DNA of 64,000 nucleotides from Planosporangium flavigriseum (GCF_011947225.1 NZ_JAATVW010000019.1:1-64000), one strand, 5' to 3'; numbered from the stretch's first letter, positions 6,669 to 19,769 are shown. Notes: generated by a model not told the origin, from the sequence alone. Numbers and translations are program-made.

Positions 6669-8525
6669 CTACAGACCTCCCGCCGCCTGGTTACGCAGTG
6701 CGCGCGCGTGCTGCTCCAGCGAAACCAGTTCGCCGAACAACCGCAGATGTTCGTCCACATTGGTCACCGGATTGAGCCGCTGCAGCTTTGACTTGAGGTC
6801 GGCGATCCGGCGGTTCACCGAGGGCAGCTGCAGCCGGGCGAGCGTCACCGTCACGTACCCCGGGTCCGGCTCCCCGCCCAGATGCAGCGGCTCGACGGCG
6901 AGCTCGGCGACGAGGGCCTTGGCGGCAAGGTCGTCGCAGCAGTCCCGAACCCGGTCGACCCAGCTCACGCCGTCGGTCGCGGCAGCCGCGCCACCGGCCT
7001 CCGCGATCGCCGCGCGTAGCGCCGCGTGCACCGGATGGAGGTACGCGCCGCTGTCGACCGAGTCGAACATCGGCCCGGCCAGCACCGGGTGCTGCAGCGC
7101 CAACTTCAGCCCCTCCCGCTCGACGGTCCGTTGCGGGCTGTCGATGTCCGGATCGGCCGCGACCCGCCTCGACGCCGCGAGGGGGGTCGCCCCCGCACCG
7201 CGCGCGGCCTGGGCGACGAACCGCTGTACGGTGTCGATCTCCATACCGAGGTCACCGGCGAGCTTGCGGGTGTACTCGGGCTGCAGCGCCCTGTCCTTGA
7301 TCTTCGCGACCAGGGGCGCGGTCGCACGCAGCGCCGCGACGCGACCCTCCGCGGTATCCAGGTCATAGCGCGACATCACCGACCGCAGCGCGAACGCGAG
7401 CAGCGGCTGCCGGCGCGCCACCAGATCGCGTACCGCGACGTCGCCCTTTGCCAGGCGCAGCTCGCACGGGTCCATGTTGTCCGGGCTGACCGCGATGAAC
7501 GTCTGCGCCACGAAGCGCTGCTCGTCCTCGAACGCCCGGAGCGCCGCCTTCTGACCGGCCGCGTCGCCGTCGAAGGTGAAGATGATCTCCCCGCGGTACG
7601 CGTCGGTATCCATCAGCAGGCGGCGAAGTACGCCGATGTGGTCACCGCCGAAGGCGGTGCCGCAGGTGGCGACGGCGGTGGGCACACCCGCGAGGTGGCA
7701 CGCCATCACGTCGGTGTACCCCTCGACGATCACCGCGCGGCCCTGCTTGGCGATCTCCCGCTTGGCCATGTCGACGCCGTACAGCACGTGGGACTTCTTG
7801 TAGATCGGAGTCTCGGGGGTGTTGAGGTACTTCGGGCCGTCATCGTCGTCGAACAGCTTGCGCGCACCGAACCCGATGACGTCGCCGGACAGTTCCTTGA
7901 TCGGCCACAACAGGCGGCGGCGGAACCGGTCGATCAGGCTGCCCGAACGGGCTTCCCGGGCGAGCCCGGCCGTCACCAGCTCCTCGCTGGTGAAGCCTTT
8001 CTGCCGCAGGTGCTTGGTCAACAGGTCCCAGGCGTCCGGCGCGAACCCGCAGCCGTAGCGCTCCGCCGCGGCGCGGTCGAACCCGCGCTGGGCCAGAAAC
8101 TCGCGGGCCGGCCGGGCGCCGCGGGTGCCCAACTGTTCGGCGTAGAAGCGGGCCGCCTCGGCGTGGGCGGCGACCAACCGCTGCCGCTGGCCGGTCTGGC
8201 GGGTCGGCGCCGGGCCCGCCTCCTCGTACCGCAACTGCACGCCGGCCCGGCCGGCAAGCCGCTCGATCGCCTCGGCGAACGTCAGGTGGTCGATCTCCAT
8301 GACGAAGTTGATCGCGTCGCCGCCGGCGCCGCAGCCGAAGCAGTGGTAAAAGCCCCGGGTCGGGGTGACGTTGAACGACGGGGACTTCTCGTCGTGGAAC
8401 GGGCACAGACCCTTGAGATTGCCACCTCCAGCGGGCTTGAGCGTCACCTGCTCGGAGATCACATCAACGATCGAGGTGCGCTCGCGCACCAGCGCGATGT
8501 CCTCGTCCCGAATTCGCCCTGCCAC
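6669..8525 (-). CDS. dnaG: DNA primase DnaG
   Basis: This enzyme makes RNA primers for DNA replication. From the GTG at 8525 it has 618 residues. The N-terminal zinc-binding domain carries CPFH (41-44) and CFGC (62-65). The catalytic core contains the RNA-polymerase-like basic region and a TOPRIM domain with VEGYTDVMA at about 265. A DnaB-binding C-terminal helical domain follows. The start [19 protein letters not shown] was preferred to an ATG 10 codons upstream, because actinobacterial primases begin [10 protein letters not shown] and GAGGGAG lies upstream of the GTG. It is transcribed divergently from the SanA-like gene. Confidence 0.95.
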   Translation of the reverse strand: MAGRIRDEDIALVRERTSIVDVISEQVTLKPAGGGNLKGLCPFHDEKSPSFNVTPTRGFYHCFGCGAGGDAINFVMEIDHLTFAEAIERLAGRAGVQLRYEEAGPAPTRQTGQRQRLVAAHAEAARFYAEQLGTRGARPAREFLAQRGFDRAAAERYGCGFAPDAWDLLTKHLRQKGFTSEELVTAGLAREARSGSLIDRFRRRLLWPIKELSGDVIGFGARKLFDDDDGPKYLNTPETPIYKKSHVLYGVDMAKREIAKQGRAVIVEGYTDVMACHLAGVPTAVATCGTAFGGDHIGVLRRLLMDTDAYRGEIIFTFDGDAAGQKAALRAFEDEQRFVAQTFIAVSPDNMDPCELRLAKGDVAVRDLVARRQPLLAFALRSVMSRYDLDTAEGRVAALRATAPLVAKIKDRALQPEYTRKLAGDLGMEIDTVQRFVAQAARGAGATPLAASRRVAADPDIDSPQRTVEREGLKLALQHPVLAGPMFDSVDSGAYLHPVHAALRAAIAEAGGAAAATDGVSWVDRVRDCCDDLAAKALVAELAVEPLHLGGEPDPGYVTVTLARLQLPSVNRRIADLKSKLQRLNPVTNVDEHLRLFGELVSLEQHARALRNQAAGGL

Positions 8526-8653
8526 CGTGCGCGTCACTCCCTCGTCCGGATACATCCTGCCTGACGCCCGGGCGGTGACCGTCGACGCCCACCGGATGCG
8601 CCGCGCAATTGTCGCCGCCCGCGGGGCGCGCGGGGCAATTAGAGTCAGCGCTG

Positions 8654-9325
8654 ATGAGACGGTGGAGGCCGACGGGGCGGCTGGTCAGGTGGCTGGCAGT
8701 AACCGGACTGATTATCGCGCTCGCGCTGCTCGCGCCGACCGCATGGCTGGGCGTCACGGCCGCCGGTCACGTCTACGACCCGGACGGGTCCCCGCGGGCT
8801 CCCGTGGTCATCGTGTTCGGCGCCCAACTGGCGCCCGGCGGCACCGAGCCGAAGCCGTTCCTGCGCGGCCGGCTCGACACCGCGGCGGAGCTCGTCCGAG
8901 CCGGGCGAGCCAAAGCGGTTCTGGTCTCCGGCGACGCCCACGGCAGCTCCGGCAACGAGGTGAGCGTGATGAGCCGGTACCTGGCCGCGCACGGGGTGCC
9001 CTCGCGGCGGATCGTGGCCGACGGGTACGGGCGGGACAGCTTCGACACCTGCCGGCGGGCCCATGACGTGTACGGCGTCCGCCGGGCGCTGCTGGTCAGT
9101 CAGGGCTTCCACCTGCCGCGCGCGGTTGCGCTCTGCCGTGGGCTGGGCATCGACGCCGACGGGGTGGCGGCGCGATGCGACGGCTGCCAGTCGTGGACGC
9201 TGGGCTTCAACACGGCCCGCGAAGTCCCGGCGGGGTGGAAGGCCGTGTACGACCGGGCCAGCGACCGGCCGCCGGCTGTTTCGTCGCCCGCAAACCTTGA
9301 GGTCGCCGCCGCTCTTCGCGACTAG
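8654..9325 (+). CDS. SanA/YdcF-family (DUF218) membrane protein
   Basis: The product has 223 residues from the ATG at 8654. An arginine-rich start ([14 protein letters not shown]) and one transmembrane segment (about 10-32) are followed by the DUF218 domain. The domain shows [36 protein letters not shown] and [12 protein letters not shown], matching SanA and vancomycin-permeability-type proteins linked to envelope integrity. An earlier TTG-type start (8609) would add 15 non-conserved residues. The gene ends in a hairpin shared with the convergent TM2 gene. Confidence 0.85.
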   Translation: MRRWRPTGRLVRWLAVTGLIIALALLAPTAWLGVTAAGHVYDPDGSPRAPVVIVFGAQLAPGGTEPKPFLRGRLDTAAELVRAGRAKAVLVSGDAHGSSGNEVSVMSRYLAAHGVPSRRIVADGYGRDSFDTCRRAHDVYGVRRALLVSQGFHLPRAVALCRGLGIDADGVAARCDGCQSWTLGFNTAREVPAGWKAVYDRASDRPPAVSSPANLEVAAALRD

Positions 9326-9337
9326 GACCGCTCCAGG

Positions 9338-9365
9338 AGCGGGGCGCCACATCCGGCGCCCCGCT
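9338..9365. terminator. Bidirectional terminator hairpin
   Basis: AGCGGGGCGCC (9338-9348) pairs perfectly with GGCGCCCCGCT (9355-9365) over a 6-nt loop. It lies between the convergent SanA-like and TM2 genes. Confidence 0.65.
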
Positions 9366-9373
9366 CGCCAACG

Positions 9374-9637
9374 TCAGTTTTCGCGCAGCGGGCGTCCCTG
9401 GGCGTCGGTGCCGCCCTTGACGAGGATCATGATCCCGTCGACCAGCGGCCAGATCGCACCGATACCGCAGGTCAGCCAGGTCGCTGCGATCTGCCCGATC
9501 GCCAAACCGGTGTGGCCGGTGTAGAACCGCCCGGCGCCGAACCCACCCAGCACGATCTGCAGGATGCCAGCGACGATCTTCGACTTGTCGGATATGCCGT
9601 TCGCGGGGGTGTATTCCCCGGACATGGGATTAGTCAT
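9374..9637 (-). CDS. TM2-domain membrane protein
   Basis: The 87-residue protein is almost entirely a TM2 domain. It shows KSKIVAGILQIVLGGFGAGRFYTG (first span plus the GxxGxHRFYxG-type turn) and IAATWLTCGIGAIWPLVDGI (second span with the DG motif). Such proteins sit in the cytoplasmic membrane, and their bacterial role is unknown. TAGTAT about 9 bases upstream of the ATG could be a -10 box of an almost leaderless transcript. The upstream 145 bases (9638-9782) are unusually AT-rich for this window and hold no gene. Confidence 0.85.
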   Translation of the reverse strand: MTNPMSGEYTPANGISDKSKIVAGILQIVLGGFGAGRFYTGHTGLAIGQIAATWLTCGIGAIWPLVDGIMILVKGGTDAQGRPLREN

Positions 9638-9782
9638 GGCGGGGATACTAGGTTTTCAGCGCCGTGGACATTGGCATATTTTTGTCATCTTTTCGGGCAA
9701 TTTTGCATTTGTGGCGTTTGATGCGCTTCGCCGCCGGGTAGCCCGCACCTCTTCCCGCGGTCAGCCCACGAATTCCCAGCGG

Positions 9783-11021
9783 TCAGCCCACGAACCGGCG
9801 GTGCCAGTCGACGGCGGCCGGATCGGTCAGGCTGGCCACCTGATCGATGACGACCCGCAGCCGCGCGGCGTCATCGGCCGCTGCCCGCCACCGCGGAGCG
9901 AAGACCGGGTCGAGCGCGTCGGGCGCGCGTACGGTCAGCGCGGCCACCAGTTCCCGCAGGATCTCCTGCTGGCGATCCCGCCAGGCCGCGACCGGACCGC
10001 GACGCATCACGTACCGGAACGCAAGGCCTTTGAGCAGCGCGCACTGGGCGCGGATCCGCCGGGGCACCACGAGGTCGCCGGCATAGCGGCCCAGCGGGCC
10101 GCCACCGTACCGCTCCCGGGTGGCTGACACGGCTCCGGCGATGAACCGCCCGGTGAGCACGCTGGTGACCCGCTTGAGCCCGACCTGGGCGGTGTGGCTG
10201 CCGTCGTAGTGACTCAAGGGGTCGAACAGCGGATCGGCGATAAGCTCCTCGAGGACGGCGGCGAGGTCTGCCGTCGACTCCGTGGAGTAGGTCGCCGCGA
10301 CGTCGGCGCAGAGAGCCGCCCGCTCGTCCGGATCCTTGCGCAGCCGCGCGAACGGAACGTACCCGCCGTAGACGCCGTCCTCGACGTCGTGCACGGAGTA
10401 GGCCACGTCGTCGGCCCAGTCCATGACCTGCGCCTCCAGGCAGCGGCGATGGTCCGGCGTGCCGTCTCGCAGCCAGTCGAACACCGCCGCGTCCTCGGCG
10501 TAGGCGCCGAACTTGCGCTTGCCGGGCTCGCGGAACCAGGGGTACTTGGCAACGGCGTCCAGGCTCGCCCGGGTGAGGTTGAGGCCGGCGGACTCGCCCC
10601 GGTCGTCGACGATCTTCGCTTCCAGGCTGGTGAGGACCCGCAGCGTCTGCGCGTTGCCCTCGAACCCGCCACACGCCTGGGCGACCGCGTCGAGCACCTC
10701 CTCGCCGGTGTGGCCGAACGGCGGGTGCCCGAGATCGTGGGCGAGGCCGGCGGTGTCGACGATGTCGGGATCGCAGCCGAGCCGCTCGCCCATTTCCCGG
10801 GCGATCTGGGCGACCTCCAGCGAGTGGGTTAGCCGGGTGCGGAGAAACTCGTCGCCGCCGGCCGTGTGCACCTGGGTCTTGGTCGCCAACCGCCGGAAGG
10901 CCGCCGAGTGCAGCACCCGCGCCCGGTCGCGCTGGAACGGGCTGCGCCAACCGGCGTCGACCGGGCGTAGCGGATCCTTGGCCGTCTCCCGCACGTACCG
11001 CTCGGCGTCGTGGTCATTCAC
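9783..11021 (-). CDS. dgt: dGTPase-like HD-domain deoxynucleotide triphosphohydrolase
   Basis: The 412-residue protein carries the HD metal site: RTRLTHSLEVAQ (His66) and GLAHDLGHPPFGHTGEE (His95-Asp96). The N-terminus FRRLATKTQVH is also typical of dGTP triphosphohydrolases. The enzyme hydrolyses dNTPs to the nucleoside plus triphosphate and helps control the dNTP pool. The start is GTG at 11021. It lies near dnaG, as in many Actinobacteria. Confidence 0.93.
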   Translation of the reverse strand: MNDHDAERYVRETAKDPLRPVDAGWRSPFQRDRARVLHSAAFRRLATKTQVHTAGGDEFLRTRLTHSLEVAQIAREMGERLGCDPDIVDTAGLAHDLGHPPFGHTGEEVLDAVAQACGGFEGNAQTLRVLTSLEAKIVDDRGESAGLNLTRASLDAVAKYPWFREPGKRKFGAYAEDAAVFDWLRDGTPDHRRCLEAQVMDWADDVAYSVHDVEDGVYGGYVPFARLRKDPDERAALCADVAATYSTESTADLAAVLEELIADPLFDPLSHYDGSHTAQVGLKRVTSVLTGRFIAGAVSATRERYGGGPLGRYAGDLVVPRRIRAQCALLKGLAFRYVMRRGPVAAWRDRQQEILRELVAALTVRAPDALDPVFAPRWRAAADDAARLRVVIDQVASLTDPAAVDWHRRFVG

Positions 11022-11059
11022 CCGCTGAGACTAACCGCGGCGTATGACGCCGGGTTTGA

Positions 11060-12226
11060 TCAACTCGCCGCCGGGGCCCTGGACCGGGCCTCGGCCGGCG
11101 GGGGCGGCTCGTGCATGCTGGCGATCGTGGGCGTGATGACGACCTTCACGGCCGCCGCGATCGGGATCGACATCAGCGCGCCGACGACCCCGAGGACGCT
11201 GCCACCGATCAGCGCGACCAGCAGCACCGCCACCGATGACAGGTCGACACTGTTGCGCAGGACGCGCGGCGCGATCAGGTAGTTCTCCACCTGCTGGTAC
11301 ACGATGAAGAACACCAGCACGACCACGCCCGCCGGCCAGAGGTCGACGGTGAAGAACGTGACCAGGACACACAGCGCCGCGCCCAGCGTCGCCCCGACGA
11401 GCGGGATCAGGTCGGCGATCGCCACGGCGATCGCGAGCGGCAGCGCGAACGGCACCTTCAGCAGCGCGAGACACAGGAACGACGAGACGCCGGCGAACAG
11501 CGAGATGATCAGGTTTCCGATCATGTACGCGCCGACCTTGTCGACGACCACGTTCACGATCTCGGCGACCTGAGGGCGCCGCCGGTGCGGGAACAGGCGC
11601 ACCAGCCCGCGCCGCATCCGCGGCATGTCCGCCATGAAGTAGATCGTCAGCACCAGCACGGTGACCGTCGACAGCACCGCGCCGAAGAACTGCTGCACGA
11701 AGCCGACGGCGCTGCTCGCGACCCGCGTAGGCAGGTCAGCGGCGAGCGCGCTGAGCCGGTTGGTCAGGTTGTACCGGTCGCTCAGCTCCTGGAACGTCCT
11801 CGACTGCTCCGGCAGCTTGCGCAGGTAGCCGGGCAGGTTTCCGACCAGCTTGCCGCCCTGCTCGATCAGCGGCGGCACGATCGACCAGATGAAGACTCCG
11901 AATAAGCCGAGCATCAACAGGATGACCAGGGTGACCGCGGCCGGCCGGGCCAGACCCTTGCGGACCAGCCACCGCACCGCCGGGTCGAGGCTGACCGCGA
12001 CGAACAGCGCGATCAGCACGAGGACGAGAATGCCGCGCACGGTGTAGAGCGCGTACCCGCTGAGGAGAACCAGGAGTACGCCGAGCGTGGCCGCGGCCGC
12101 CCACCGGAGCACCAGGCCCGGCGGTACCCGATCGGCGATCGAGCGGGATTCGGCGGTCTCGTCGATCCCGGCGGAGCCGACTGGCTCGCCCCGCCCACCC
12201 TGCGGTTTCTCCTCCACGGCCGTCAT
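11060..12226 (-). CDS. AI-2E family transporter (PerM-like permease)
   Basis: From the ATG at 12226 the product has 388 residues with about eight transmembrane segments, in the AI-2E/UPF0118 layout. Two N-terminal spans (LGVLLVLLSGYALYTVRGIL, LVLIALFVAVSLDPAVRWL) and a long periplasmic helical segment (LPEQSRTFQELSDRY) come first. A C-terminal cluster follows with the conserved IADLIPLVGATLGAALCVLV. Members export small molecules or act as Na+/H+ antiporters, and the substrate here is unknown. A start at 12262 is possible but would bring it within 4 bases of the upstream gene's stop. Confidence 0.88.
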   Translation of the reverse strand: MTAVEEKPQGGRGEPVGSAGIDETAESRSIADRVPPGLVLRWAAAATLGVLLVLLSGYALYTVRGILVLVLIALFVAVSLDPAVRWLVRKGLARPAAVTLVILLMLGLFGVFIWSIVPPLIEQGGKLVGNLPGYLRKLPEQSRTFQELSDRYNLTNRLSALAADLPTRVASSAVGFVQQFFGAVLSTVTVLVLTIYFMADMPRMRRGLVRLFPHRRRPQVAEIVNVVVDKVGAYMIGNLIISLFAGVSSFLCLALLKVPFALPLAIAVAIADLIPLVGATLGAALCVLVTFFTVDLWPAGVVVLVFFIVYQQVENYLIAPRVLRNSVDLSSVAVLLVALIGGSVLGVVGALMSIPIAAAVKVVITPTIASMHEPPPPAEARSRAPAAS

Positions 12227-12265
12227 AACCACACGATGCCAGCCGGAAACACCGAAGTCCAAGCG

Positions 12266-12808
12266 TCACGGAGCGACGTCGAGCACTCCGTTGTCGTCGC
12301 GCCGCCACCGGCGACCGAGAATGTCCGCGAAGCGGATCTCCACCCGCATCTCCGCCGAGGGTACGAGCTTGACCGAGCCGTCCTTGTTGATGCGCTCGGG
12401 AAGGGGCGTGCCGGTGCTGAACTCCTCGTCGAAGCCGGCAATGATCTGCGGCTCGTCGGAGGGCGGCACGATGTGCAGCCGCCGGACGGCGCCCCACGCC
12501 GCGCCCTCGTCCCGGAAGATGATTTCCACGTTGTAGATCGGCATCGGCGACGAGTTGCGGACGGCCGCACCGACGACGCCGCGCTCGATCGCCTTCTGGA
12601 AGGTCTCACGCTCGCTGATCGGCCAGGCCGCGACGTACGTGGCCTGCTGGCGTTCACGGGCCTCCGCGCGAGCCGCGTCGGCCCGCTCCGCGGCGGTGAA
12701 CGAAACTGCGAACGCGCTGTACGACCACCGCGCCGCGAGCGCCGCGAGCGCGAGCGCGCCTAGCGACACCACTACCAAAGCCCATGAGGGCACATCACCC
12801 CAGTTCAC
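12266..12808 (-). CDS. Hypothetical membrane-anchored protein
   Basis: The 180-residue protein has one N-terminal transmembrane helix (WALVVVSLGALALAALAARW). An alanine/arginine-rich helical linker (about 38-55) follows, and then a soluble beta-rich domain (YNVEIIFRDE, IVPPSDEPQII, AEMRVEIRFAD). The domain resembles those in proteins annotated only as hypothetical in Actinobacteria. No catalytic motif was seen. The AI-2E permease follows closely, so the two may be co-transcribed. Confidence 0.65.
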   Translation of the reverse strand: MNWGDVPSWALVVVSLGALALAALAARWSYSAFAVSFTAAERADAARAEARERQQATYVAAWPISERETFQKAIERGVVGAAVRNSSPMPIYNVEIIFRDEGAAWGAVRRLHIVPPSDEPQIIAGFDEEFSTGTPLPERINKDGSVKLVPSAEMRVEIRFADILGRRWRRDDNGVLDVAP

Positions 12809-13016
12809 GTGGGTGAAAATAGCAAAATGTCCTAATCGGTGAGGCGCTTTCGCACTTCAAGGACAACGAAACCGCCAACGCGTTGTAGCCCCACCGCGCC
12901 GAGAGCCTGCGCCACGCCGGACACCGCACTTGCTCGATGCCCACCCGGCATCACAGCTATCGTCTTCGGTGCCTCCCCCCGCCACCACGCCAGGCGGTCC
13001 AGGCCATGGTCGCACC

Positions 13017-13463
13017 GTGGGGTACGACATCATCATCACCTCCGCGGCACGGCACAAGACCGGCGCCGACAAGGAGGCGGTGGCCAGGGACTTCGCCGCC
13101 GCGTGGCAGCCGGCGGCCGCCCGAGGCACCAAGATCATCGTGGTCGCCGACAACCCCGGCGTCTCCGGGTCCGCCCTCCAGTGCGTCACCCGCCTCGGGT
13201 TCTCCGTGAAGAAGGACAACTGCGCAACCCCGGTGCGGGAGGCATTCGCCGTGGTGGATCCCCTGCTCAAGGCATCCACCCTGGTCAAAGGTGCGTCGCT
13301 GGTCGACCTTCGGTCGTTCTACTGCGACGCCTCCAGTTGCCCCATGGTCATCGGGAACGTCATCGCGTACCAGGACACCGTCGGCCACATCACCGGGACG
13401 TTCAGCCAGACCCTCGGCCCGTACCTCGCCGACGCCATCAAGCGGGCGGCCAGGCTGCGATGA
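13017..13463 (+). pseudogene. C-terminal SGNH fragment of an OafA-like acyltransferase
   Basis: The open frame from GTG 13017 (148 codons; in frame up to TTG 12930) reads as the end of an acyltransferase-3/SGNH protein. It contains ARGTKIIVVADNPG, a late block VDLRSFYCDASSCPMVIGN, and GHITGTFSQTLGPYL, in which the SGNH-type catalytic histidine lies. Intact enzymes have a ~350-residue ten-helix membrane acyltransferase domain plus the N-terminal half of SGNH, and both are absent upstream. The bases 12809-12929 contain no matching sequence. It is interpreted as a decayed remnant of an O-acetyltransferase for cell-surface glycans. Confidence 0.6.
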
Positions 13464-13518
13464 CGCAGGCCCGGTCATCACCCTACGCCGTGGAATCGAC
13501 CGGGGTCACCGGCTGCGG

Positions 13519-16221
<2,703 letters not shown>

Positions 16222-16435
16222 GACTACCTCCAAGGACCCACCGACGTCAGGGCAATGCGCAAGCTGCGTACTACCCAGTAGGGCGTCAGGCTAAATCGGC
16301 TGTGACGATCTTGGTTAGGCCAAGTGACCCTTCACATATCCGTTGTTTTCCAAGCGTGCGAACACGCTCTCGGAAGCGCTCCCACACGCACGAATACGCA
16401 CGAAATCAGCGAGGAACTTCAGGATCGCCGCCACC

Positions 16436-18640
16436 GTGCCGATTCCGGCATACGTGGGCAATAGGCAGACCGTACGGCTGCGGCGGCGGTGGCGCTCGGG
16501 CGTCTGGTGCGCCGGTCTCATCACCGTCCTCGGCGTGTCCGCCTCCCTGATCGGTGCCGCCGCCCTCGCCGAGGCCGACCGGGACGCCAACCGCCAGGCG
16601 GCGCAGCGCCGCGTCGCGCTCGCCCAGCGCGCGTTCACCGACGAGATGCAGCGCTACATGGACACGATCGGCCTCGTCGCCGCAGCGGTCGGTACCCAGC
16701 CCCACCTCACCCGGGACGACTACCAGACGCTGACCCAGCCACTGATAAACGCCAAGCTCGTCGGCTCGACCGGAGTCGCGTTCGCGGTCGCGGCAACCGA
16801 CGACCAGGTCCCCGCCGTGCAGGAACGGTGGCGCGGCCGAGGCGCGCCCGCCCTGGAGTTGCGCCCGGAGGGCAGCGGCCGGGAGCACTTCTTCACCATC
16901 TTCAACCGGTCGCTCGACGGCACCCTTCCACCGCCGGCCGGGGTCGACATGTCGCAGGCGGCCGAGCCCGCCGCAGCCCTGGCCGAGGCGCGGCGCAGCG
17001 GGGTCACCACCCTGTCCCGGCCGTACCTGCTGCTGCGCGACCGCAACCTACCCGCGGAAAAGCGGCAGTGGTCGTTCGTCCTGGCCGCTCCGGTGCTCGG
17101 CCCGCCCGACGCCACCGGCAACCGGCCGTTCATCGGCTGGATCGTCACCGGCCTGCGCGGTCAGAACTTCACCGCCGCCATCCTGCGCGACTACACCGAC
17201 GGACTGCGCGAGGCGACGCTCTACGCCCCCACCACCGACGGCAGCAAGCTCCGCGTCGCCGGGCTTCGCCGCGGCTCGGTCTCCAGTTCCGACCTCCACG
17301 AAGAGGTCGTCATCCCGGTCGCGCAGCAGACCTGGACCCTGCACGCCACCGCCCCCTCCCGCGGCAGCAGCCACCTCCCGCTGTGGGTCGCCGCCGGCGG
17401 CAGCCTGGTCACCCTGGCCCTGGCCGTACTCATCCTGGTCCTGATGACCGCCCGGGACCGGGCGCGCCTCCAGGTGATCCGCGCGACCCGGCGCCTCGAA
17501 TCCGACCTCGCCAGCCGGAAGATCATGGAGGCGCAGCTACGGCACGCCCGCGACGCTCTCGAAGCATCGCAGTCGTACCTGACCGGGCTGCTGGACTCGA
17601 TCGACGTCGCCGTGATCGCCTGCGACAACTCCGGCCGGGTGACGTTGCGAAACGCGTACGCGCGCCGCCACGGCCCCTCCGTGTCACTCACGAAGCTGGA
17701 CGGCAGCCCACTGGCCGAGGACGAAATGCCGTTGGACCGCACCCTGCGGGAGGGCTCGATCGACGAGCTGGAACTGCGCTGGCACGGCTCCGGACGCCGG
17801 CCGCCGATCATGCTCACCCACGGCCATACGCTGCACGCCCCTGACGGCAGCCGCATCGGCGCCGTCATCACCGGGTACGACATCACCGAACTGCGCGACC
17901 ACGAGCGGGAACTCGCCGGCTTCGCCGCCGTCGCCGCGCACGACCTCAGGGCGCCGCTCGCCGTCATCGCCTCCTACGCCGAGTTGCTGGCCGCCGACAG
18001 CACCGGCGAAGCCGCCGAAGTGCTCAGCCGCATCACGGCCGGCGTCGAGCGGATGCGCGCCCTCATCAACGACCTGCTCGCCTACGCGAGCGCCCGCAAC
18101 GCCACCGTCGACTCGGTCAACGTGGACCTCTGCGAGATGGTGTCCGACGTCGTCACCGCCCGGACCGAGCACCTGAAGCTGACCGCCGGCGATCAGCTCC
18201 CGGACGTCTACGTCGGGCCGCTGCCGGCGGTCCACGCGGACGCGGCGATGGTGCGCCAGCTCGTCGACAACCTGGTGGGGAACGCGTTGAAGTACGTCCG
18301 CCCCGGCCAGGCCGCCCGCGTGGACATCACCGCCAGCGAAGACGACGGATGGGTACGGGTGGAGCTCGCCGACCGGGGTATCGGCATCCCGGCCGCAGAG
18401 CGGGACACGATCTTCGCCCCGTTCCACCGGGCACACCCCGAGCACCGCTACCGCGGAACCGGCCTGGGCCTGGCGATCTGCCGGCGAATCGTGGACCGGC
18501 ACGGTGGGCAGATCGGCGTGACCGCCAACGCGGGCGGCGGCAGTCGCTTCTTCTTCACGCTGCCGGCCGCCGTCACCCGCCCCGACACCCCGACCGCAGC
18601 CCCGGCTCCGGCTGCGGATCCACTGACGTCAGCCGCCTGA
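16436..18640 (+). CDS. Orphan sensor histidine kinase with CHASE and PAS domains
   Basis: The product has 734 residues from GTG 16436 (a TTG at 16343 would add 31). Transmembrane segment 1 (about 22-44) and segment 2 (about 314-337, PLWVAAGGSLVTLALAVLIL) enclose an extracellular CHASE-type ligand-binding domain. A coiled linker leads to a PAS domain (about 378-480) and the dimerisation domain with phosphoacceptor AAHDLRAPLAVIASY (His about 502). The ATPase domain has the N-box QLVDNLVGNALKYV, G1 ADRGIGIP and G2 YRGTGLGLAICRRIV. No response regulator is adjacent. Its last 12 bases overlap the convergent dusB. Confidence 0.88.
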   Translation: MPIPAYVGNRQTVRLRRRWRSGVWCAGLITVLGVSASLIGAAALAEADRDANRQAAQRRVALAQRAFTDEMQRYMDTIGLVAAAVGTQPHLTRDDYQTLTQPLINAKLVGSTGVAFAVAATDDQVPAVQERWRGRGAPALELRPEGSGREHFFTIFNRSLDGTLPPPAGVDMSQAAEPAAALAEARRSGVTTLSRPYLLLRDRNLPAEKRQWSFVLAAPVLGPPDATGNRPFIGWIVTGLRGQNFTAAILRDYTDGLREATLYAPTTDGSKLRVAGLRRGSVSSSDLHEEVVIPVAQQTWTLHATAPSRGSSHLPLWVAAGGSLVTLALAVLILVLMTARDRARLQVIRATRRLESDLASRKIMEAQLRHARDALEASQSYLTGLLDSIDVAVIACDNSGRVTLRNAYARRHGPSVSLTKLDGSPLAEDEMPLDRTLREGSIDELELRWHGSGRRPPIMLTHGHTLHAPDGSRIGAVITGYDITELRDHERELAGFAAVAAHDLRAPLAVIASYAELLAADSTGEAAEVLSRITAGVERMRALINDLLAYASARNATVDSVNVDLCEMVSDVVTARTEHLKLTAGDQLPDVYVGPLPAVHADAAMVRQLVDNLVGNALKYVRPGQAARVDITASEDDGWVRVELADRGIGIPAAERDTIFAPFHRAHPEHRYRGTGLGLAICRRIVDRHGGQIGVTANAGGGSRFFFTLPAAVTRPDTPTAAPAPAADPLTSAA

Positions 18641-19747
18641 GTCGGCCAGCTCGGCGCCGTCGGGGACGCCGTCGGCGTCCGGGTCGGCCAGCCACCCGTC
18701 CGGCAGCGCAACCTTGCCCGGCGAGTTGGTACGCCCGCGCGGCTGCCCCAGCGTCTCGACCGGGTACGGCGTCGCCGGGTCGAGCTTGCCCAGCAGGTCG
18801 TCCAGCTCGACGAGGCTGCTGATCATCGCTAACCGCCGGCGCAGTTCGCTGCCGACCGGGAAGCCCTTCAGGTACCACGCGACGTGCTTGCGGAAGTCGG
18901 CGCAGCCGTGCGGCTCGTCCCCTAACCACTCCACGAGCAGTTCGGCGTGGCGGCGCATGGTCGCGGCGACTTCGCCGAGGTTGGGCAGCACCCGTTCGGT
19001 CCGCCCGGCGAACGCGGCGGCGAGGTCGGCGAACAGCCACGGCCGGCCCAGACACCCACGCCCGACCACCACGCCGTCCGCGCCGGTCTGCTCGACCATC
19101 CGCAGCGCGTCGTCGGCCTCCCAGATGTCGCCGTTGCCGAGCACCGGGATGTCCAGGTGGGCCTTGAGATCGGCGATCGCCTCCCAGTCGGCCTGTCCGG
19201 AGTACCGCTGCGCCGCCGTCCGCCCGTGCAGGGCCACCCAGGCCACCCCGGCGTCCTGCGCGATCTCGCCCGCGCGCCGGTACGTCAGATGGTCGTCGTC
19301 GATGCCCTTGCGCATCTTGACCGTCACCGGCACGTGCTCTGCCGCCTCGACCGCGCGTCTCACGATCCGCTCGAACAGGCGGTGCCGCCACGGCAGCGCC
19401 GAGCCGCCGCCCTTGCGGGTCACCTTAGGCACGGGACACCCGAAGTTGAGGTCGATATGGTCGGCTAAGTCCTCTTCGACGACCATCCGCACCGCCTGGC
19501 CGACGATCTCCGGGTCGATGCCGTACAGCTGTAAGCTGCGAGGACGCTCATCCTCGGAGAACGCGAGCATCCGCATCGTCTTGGGGTTGCGCTCGACCAG
19601 CGCCCGGGTGGTCACCATCTCGCAGACGTACAGGCCGGCCCCGTGCTCGCGGCACAGCTTGCGGAAGGCGATGTTGGTAATGCCGGCCATCGGGGCCAAC
19701 ACGACGGGCGGCTCCACCTCATAGGGGCCCAGGCGCAGGGATTTCAC
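18629..19747 (-). CDS. dusB: tRNA-dihydrouridine synthase
   Basis: This FMN-dependent enzyme reduces uridine to dihydrouridine in the tRNA D-loop. The 372-residue protein from GTG 19747 shows the family start VKSLRLGPYEVEPPVVLAPM. The catalytic Cys104 is in LNFGCPVPKVTRKGGGSAL, and the FMN-phosphate motifs are VLGNGDIWEAD and VVVGRGCLGRPWLF. The start was moved inward from 19810, because the longer version would overlap the upstream cupin gene by 41 bases and add unconserved residues. The 3' end overlaps the histidine kinase by 12 bases. Confidence 0.93.
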   Translation of the reverse strand: MKSLRLGPYEVEPPVVLAPMAGITNIAFRKLCREHGAGLYVCEMVTTRALVERNPKTMRMLAFSEDERPRSLQLYGIDPEIVGQAVRMVVEEDLADHIDLNFGCPVPKVTRKGGGSALPWRHRLFERIVRRAVEAAEHVPVTVKMRKGIDDDHLTYRRAGEIAQDAGVAWVALHGRTAAQRYSGQADWEAIADLKAHLDIPVLGNGDIWEADDALRMVEQTGADGVVVGRGCLGRPWLFADLAAAFAGRTERVLPNLGEVAATMRRHAELLVEWLGDEPHGCADFRKHVAWYLKGFPVGSELRRRLAMISSLVELDDLLGKLDPATPYPVETLGQPRGRTNSPGKVALPDGWLADPDADGVPDGAELADSGG

Positions 19748-19769
19748 GTCGTCAAGCTTGCCATGATCA

